Positions 61,993 through 64,000 of a stretch of DNA of 64,000 nt are shown here, in pieces. The stretch's first letter is position 1; each line of letters begins with the position of its first letter. The stretch is from Octadecabacter temperatus (GTDB lineage: Bacteria; Pseudomonadota; Alphaproteobacteria; Rhodobacterales; Rhodobacteraceae). The stretch covers positions 2,232,001 to 2,296,000 of the forward strand of contig NZ_CP012160.1 of assembly GCF_001187845.1 (NCBI RefSeq), written 5' to 3'. The notes below the pieces were generated by a model. It did no database searches, had not been told where the DNA came from, and was given only the letters and a program-made list of their open reading frames with translations. Both the position numbers and the translations under genes were made by a program.

Positions 61993-62754
61993 TCATTCAT
62001 AATAACGCACATAATAGTCTTCAAGCCAAGGCACGGTGCCTAGGTGCCAATGGGGCGGCACGCCCCAGATCAGGCGGTCACGGGTTTCAGACGGACGCGG
62101 ATGCCCGTGAAATGCAACGATAGCCGCCGACGATGCAGGCGCAATAGGCTTACGCAGCAATCCAACGCTATAACGAAAGCACAGATGTCGCTTGAAACTC
62201 AGCACGCGGCCCTCAGGCCAATAGGCAACGCCGCTCGCATGGGCCGAGGCAAAGTCCTGTTCGTTGGCAAACTCCTCCATCGCCACGTGCGGGTCGTCCA
62301 GAAACGCGGCCAAAATATGCGCCTGCTCTTTAGGATCAAAGGAAAATACGCCAGTGCCTGCTTCTTTACGGTTGCCCTTGGGAACGGGACGCCAGTCTTG
62401 GCCCGTATTCAAAAAGGTCACATCCTGCGTGACCGAGAAAAACGGTGACAAATCCCCGACCACGGCCATATCAAGGTCAATAAATAGGCATCGGCCAAGG
62501 TCGTGCAGATCACTGTGATACAACGCCAGTTTGCGCCATACGCCGGTGCGGCGGATGTCTGCTTCACTTAGTCCGATATCAGGGATATCGCGGATTTCGA
62601 TGCTCGCGTCCAAACCCGACCTGTCATCCGTTAGACAGATGAACCGCAACGGACCGTCGGTGTGCGCTATGCACGCGCGATAGAGCGTGTTGACCTCGCG
62701 TGCGGTGAACACGGTGCCCCATTTGATGCAGAGGATAGTTTGAGACAATGACAT
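61993..62754 (-). CDS. Glycosyltransferase-like protein
   Basis: A 253-residue protein of the nucleotide-sugar transferase type. LGRCLFIDLDMAVVGDLSPF contains the DxD metal/sugar-nucleotide motif, and NTGQDWRPVPKGNRKEAGTG and the C-terminal VAFHGHPRPSE fit GT8-like enzymes. It probably adds a sugar to the surface glycan of this cluster. Divergent from neuC, with which it shares an 83-bp gap. Donor and acceptor are unknown. Confidence 0.75.
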   Translation of the reverse strand: MSLSQTILCIKWGTVFTAREVNTLYRACIAHTDGPLRFICLTDDRSGLDASIEIRDIPDIGLSEADIRRTGVWRKLALYHSDLHDLGRCLFIDLDMAVVGDLSPFFSVTQDVTFLNTGQDWRPVPKGNRKEAGTGVFSFDPKEQAHILAAFLDDPHVAMEEFANEQDFASAHASGVAYWPEGRVLSFKRHLCFRYSVGLLRKPIAPASSAAIVAFHGHPRPSETRDRLIWGVPPHWHLGTVPWLEDYYVRYYE

Positions 62755-62837
62755 GTTATTGGCCTAGCCTGTCCAATCGGTCCAGTCTAGCCATAGACCG
62801 CTTGTGAGGGTTTCAAAGGGACTGTAACGATAGGGTT

Positions 62838-63956
62838 ATGAAAAAATCCATCCTCTTCGTCACTGGCACGCGCGCTGATTTCGGCAAAATGGAACCGCTC
62901 GCTATCGCTGCGCGTGAGGCGGGGCATGATGTCGGATTTTGGGTGACCGGCATGCATATGCTGGACCGTTACGGGCTGACCAAAAAGGAGGTCGCGCGCA
63001 CACAGGGTGTGGGTGTTCATGAGTACCTCAATCAACGTCCCGGCGACCCACAAGATCACGTTCTGGCTAAGACCGTCATGGGATTTTCCGATTTCGTGGC
63101 TGAACATAAGCCCGACTTGGTTGTCGTTCACGGTGATCGGATTGAGGCCCTTGCTTGCGCCTTGGTTGCGGCGACGAATTACATCCGCTCGGCCCACATT
63201 GAAGGTGGGGAAGTCTCTGGAACGATTGATGAAATATTCCGTCACTGCAATTCCAAGCTCGCCAGCCACCACTTCGTCAGTTCCGAGGATGCTAAGCGCC
63301 GCGTCATGGCAATGGGCGAACCAGAGGACGAGATTTATGTCATCGGCTCACCGGAGCTCGACTTTCATTCCGGCCCGTCCGGTGTGCCGATGACCGACGT
63401 ACGCGCCCACTATGACCTGCCGAGCGATGACTTCGGCATTGTCGTCTTCCACCCCGTCACATCCGAGGCCGACACCATGGGCCAACAGGCCCGCGACCTG
63501 TTTGGCACGCTCGATGCTTCGGGCAAATCCTTCGTCGTCATCGCCCCCAACAATGACCCAGGCTCAGACGATATTTTCGCCGCGATGGATACCCTGCCCA
63601 AAGACCGCTTTCGCATCCTGCCCTCCATGCGGTTCGCTCATTTTTCCGAGCTGATGAAAAACGCGGCCTGTATGATCGGCAATTCCAGTGCAGGCGTGCG
63701 CGAAGCACCGTTCCTTGGCACGCCGTCATTGGATGTCGGCACCCGCCAAACCAACCGCGCCCAAGCTCCGTCGCTGCATGCCTGTGCGGCCTCTGACACG
63801 GCAGGCATCGAAGCCTTCTTGCGTGATGAATGGGGCAAACGTTACGCGCGCCATGATGCGTTCGGCCAAGGCGATGCGGCCGCGCGATTTGCCGATATCG
63901 TCAGCGACGATGCGTTCTGGACGGGAGATTTGCAAAAACGGTTCCATGACCAGTAA
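62838..63956 (+). CDS. neuC: UDP-GlcNAc 2-epimerase (hydrolysing), NeuC/LegG type
   Basis: A 372-residue epimerase that releases an amino sugar for nonulosonic acid synthesis by NeuB. ILFVTGTRADFGKMEPLAIA, HGDRIEALACALVAA, HIEGGEVSGTIDEIFRHCNS and IGSPELDFHSGPSG are diagnostic. It could be NeuC (UDP-GlcNAc) or LegG (UDP-Bac-diNAc). It lies 2.2 kb from neuB with two reverse-strand genes in between. It overlaps the next gene start by 11 bp. Confidence 0.92.
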   Translation: MKKSILFVTGTRADFGKMEPLAIAAREAGHDVGFWVTGMHMLDRYGLTKKEVARTQGVGVHEYLNQRPGDPQDHVLAKTVMGFSDFVAEHKPDLVVVHGDRIEALACALVAATNYIRSAHIEGGEVSGTIDEIFRHCNSKLASHHFVSSEDAKRRVMAMGEPEDEIYVIGSPELDFHSGPSGVPMTDVRAHYDLPSDDFGIVVFHPVTSEADTMGQQARDLFGTLDASGKSFVVIAPNNDPGSDDIFAAMDTLPKDRFRILPSMRFAHFSELMKNAACMIGNSSAGVREAPFLGTPSLDVGTRQTNRAQAPSLHACAASDTAGIEAFLRDEWGKRYARHDAFGQGDAAARFADIVSDDAFWTGDLQKRFHDQ

Positions 63957-64000
63957 ACCCAAAATTGGCCCCATGCTAAAACTGGTGCTTGGCGTAGGCG
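63946..64000 (+). CDS. Start of a further gene in the nonulosonic acid cluster (cut by window edge)
   Basis: An ATG at 63946, inside the last codons of neuC, opens a frame (MTSKPKIGPMLKLVLGVG) that stays open to the window end; a second ATG at 63973 could also start it. The overlap suggests coupling with neuC. Eighteen residues are too few to name a product; a further sugar-modifying or nucleotidyltransferase gene is expected from the cluster. Confidence 0.45.
   Translation, partial: MTSKPKIGPMLKLVLGVG

Noticed and set aside
1..64000. tRNA, rRNA, CRISPR arrays, prophage genes
   Set aside because: No T-loop-like motifs in the gaps, no regularly spaced repeats, and no integrase, capsid or terminase genes were seen.

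Overview
The window looks like a chromosomal segment of a marine Rhodobacteraceae (Roseobacter-group) alphaproteobacterium. The basis is the AapJQMP amino-acid transporter, GcrA, a cdd-deoA-deoB-add-upp salvage operon, TTTGCAA boxes of the short-chain acyl-CoA regulator type ahead of prpE, an FNR/Dnr-type box, and a short intergenic repeat that I associate with this family. Almost all of the DNA is tightly packed with many 4-bp ATGA stop/start overlaps. I see no rRNA, tRNA, CRISPR array, integrase or intact insertion sequence.

Layout. 1-6.1 kb: an amino-acid uptake operon (aapJQMP, class IV aminotransferase, start of proC) facing a GntR/FCD regulator. 6.1-14 kb: a Hint-domain protein without the expected cysteine, a sulfotransferase coupled to an EamA exporter, a DmdB-like acyl-CoA synthetase, a degenerate M48-like membrane protein and a SPOR protein. 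14-20.1 kb: pyrimidine/purine nucleoside salvage, preceded by a bicupin protein and a possible degenerate nuclease-like secreted protein. 20.2-28.5 kb: central carbon genes (malic enzyme, propionyl-CoA synthetase, NAD kinase, glyA) with two striking regulatory regions and two divergent paralogous lipoproteins.

28.5-35.5 kb is the most accessory part. A pair of tiny membrane proteins lies behind an FNR-type box. An AT-rich overlapping pair (a DUF4747-like protein and a four-helix membrane protein) lies on one side of lepA, and a stand-alone PD-(D/E)XK nuclease-like gene with a GTG start lies on the other. These two cassettes are the best candidates for undescribed systems, possibly defence; that role is inference.

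35.5-50.6 kb is mostly housekeeping: a TerB-like membrane protein, copper chaperone genes, a PilZ protein, rpmB, meaB, hrpB, gnd, argF, argD, a DfsB/ClbS-like protein, an orphan ABC-2 permease and gcrA. 50.7-56.7 kb is a translationally coupled pair of very large secreted proteins: a beta-propeller-like protein, then a DUF11-repeat/peptidoglycan-binding protein. They appear to share a cysteine-containing module. 56.8-64 kb holds a pirin, an LpxL-like acyltransferase and the start of a nonulosonic (sialic-type) acid glycosylation cluster with neuB, neuC, a sulfotransferase, a methyltransferase and a glycosyltransferase.

All family names come from reading motifs and from memory of families; no database search was run. 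Start codons were moved inward wherever a better ribosome binding site or an ATGA overlap supported it, and the entry says so.
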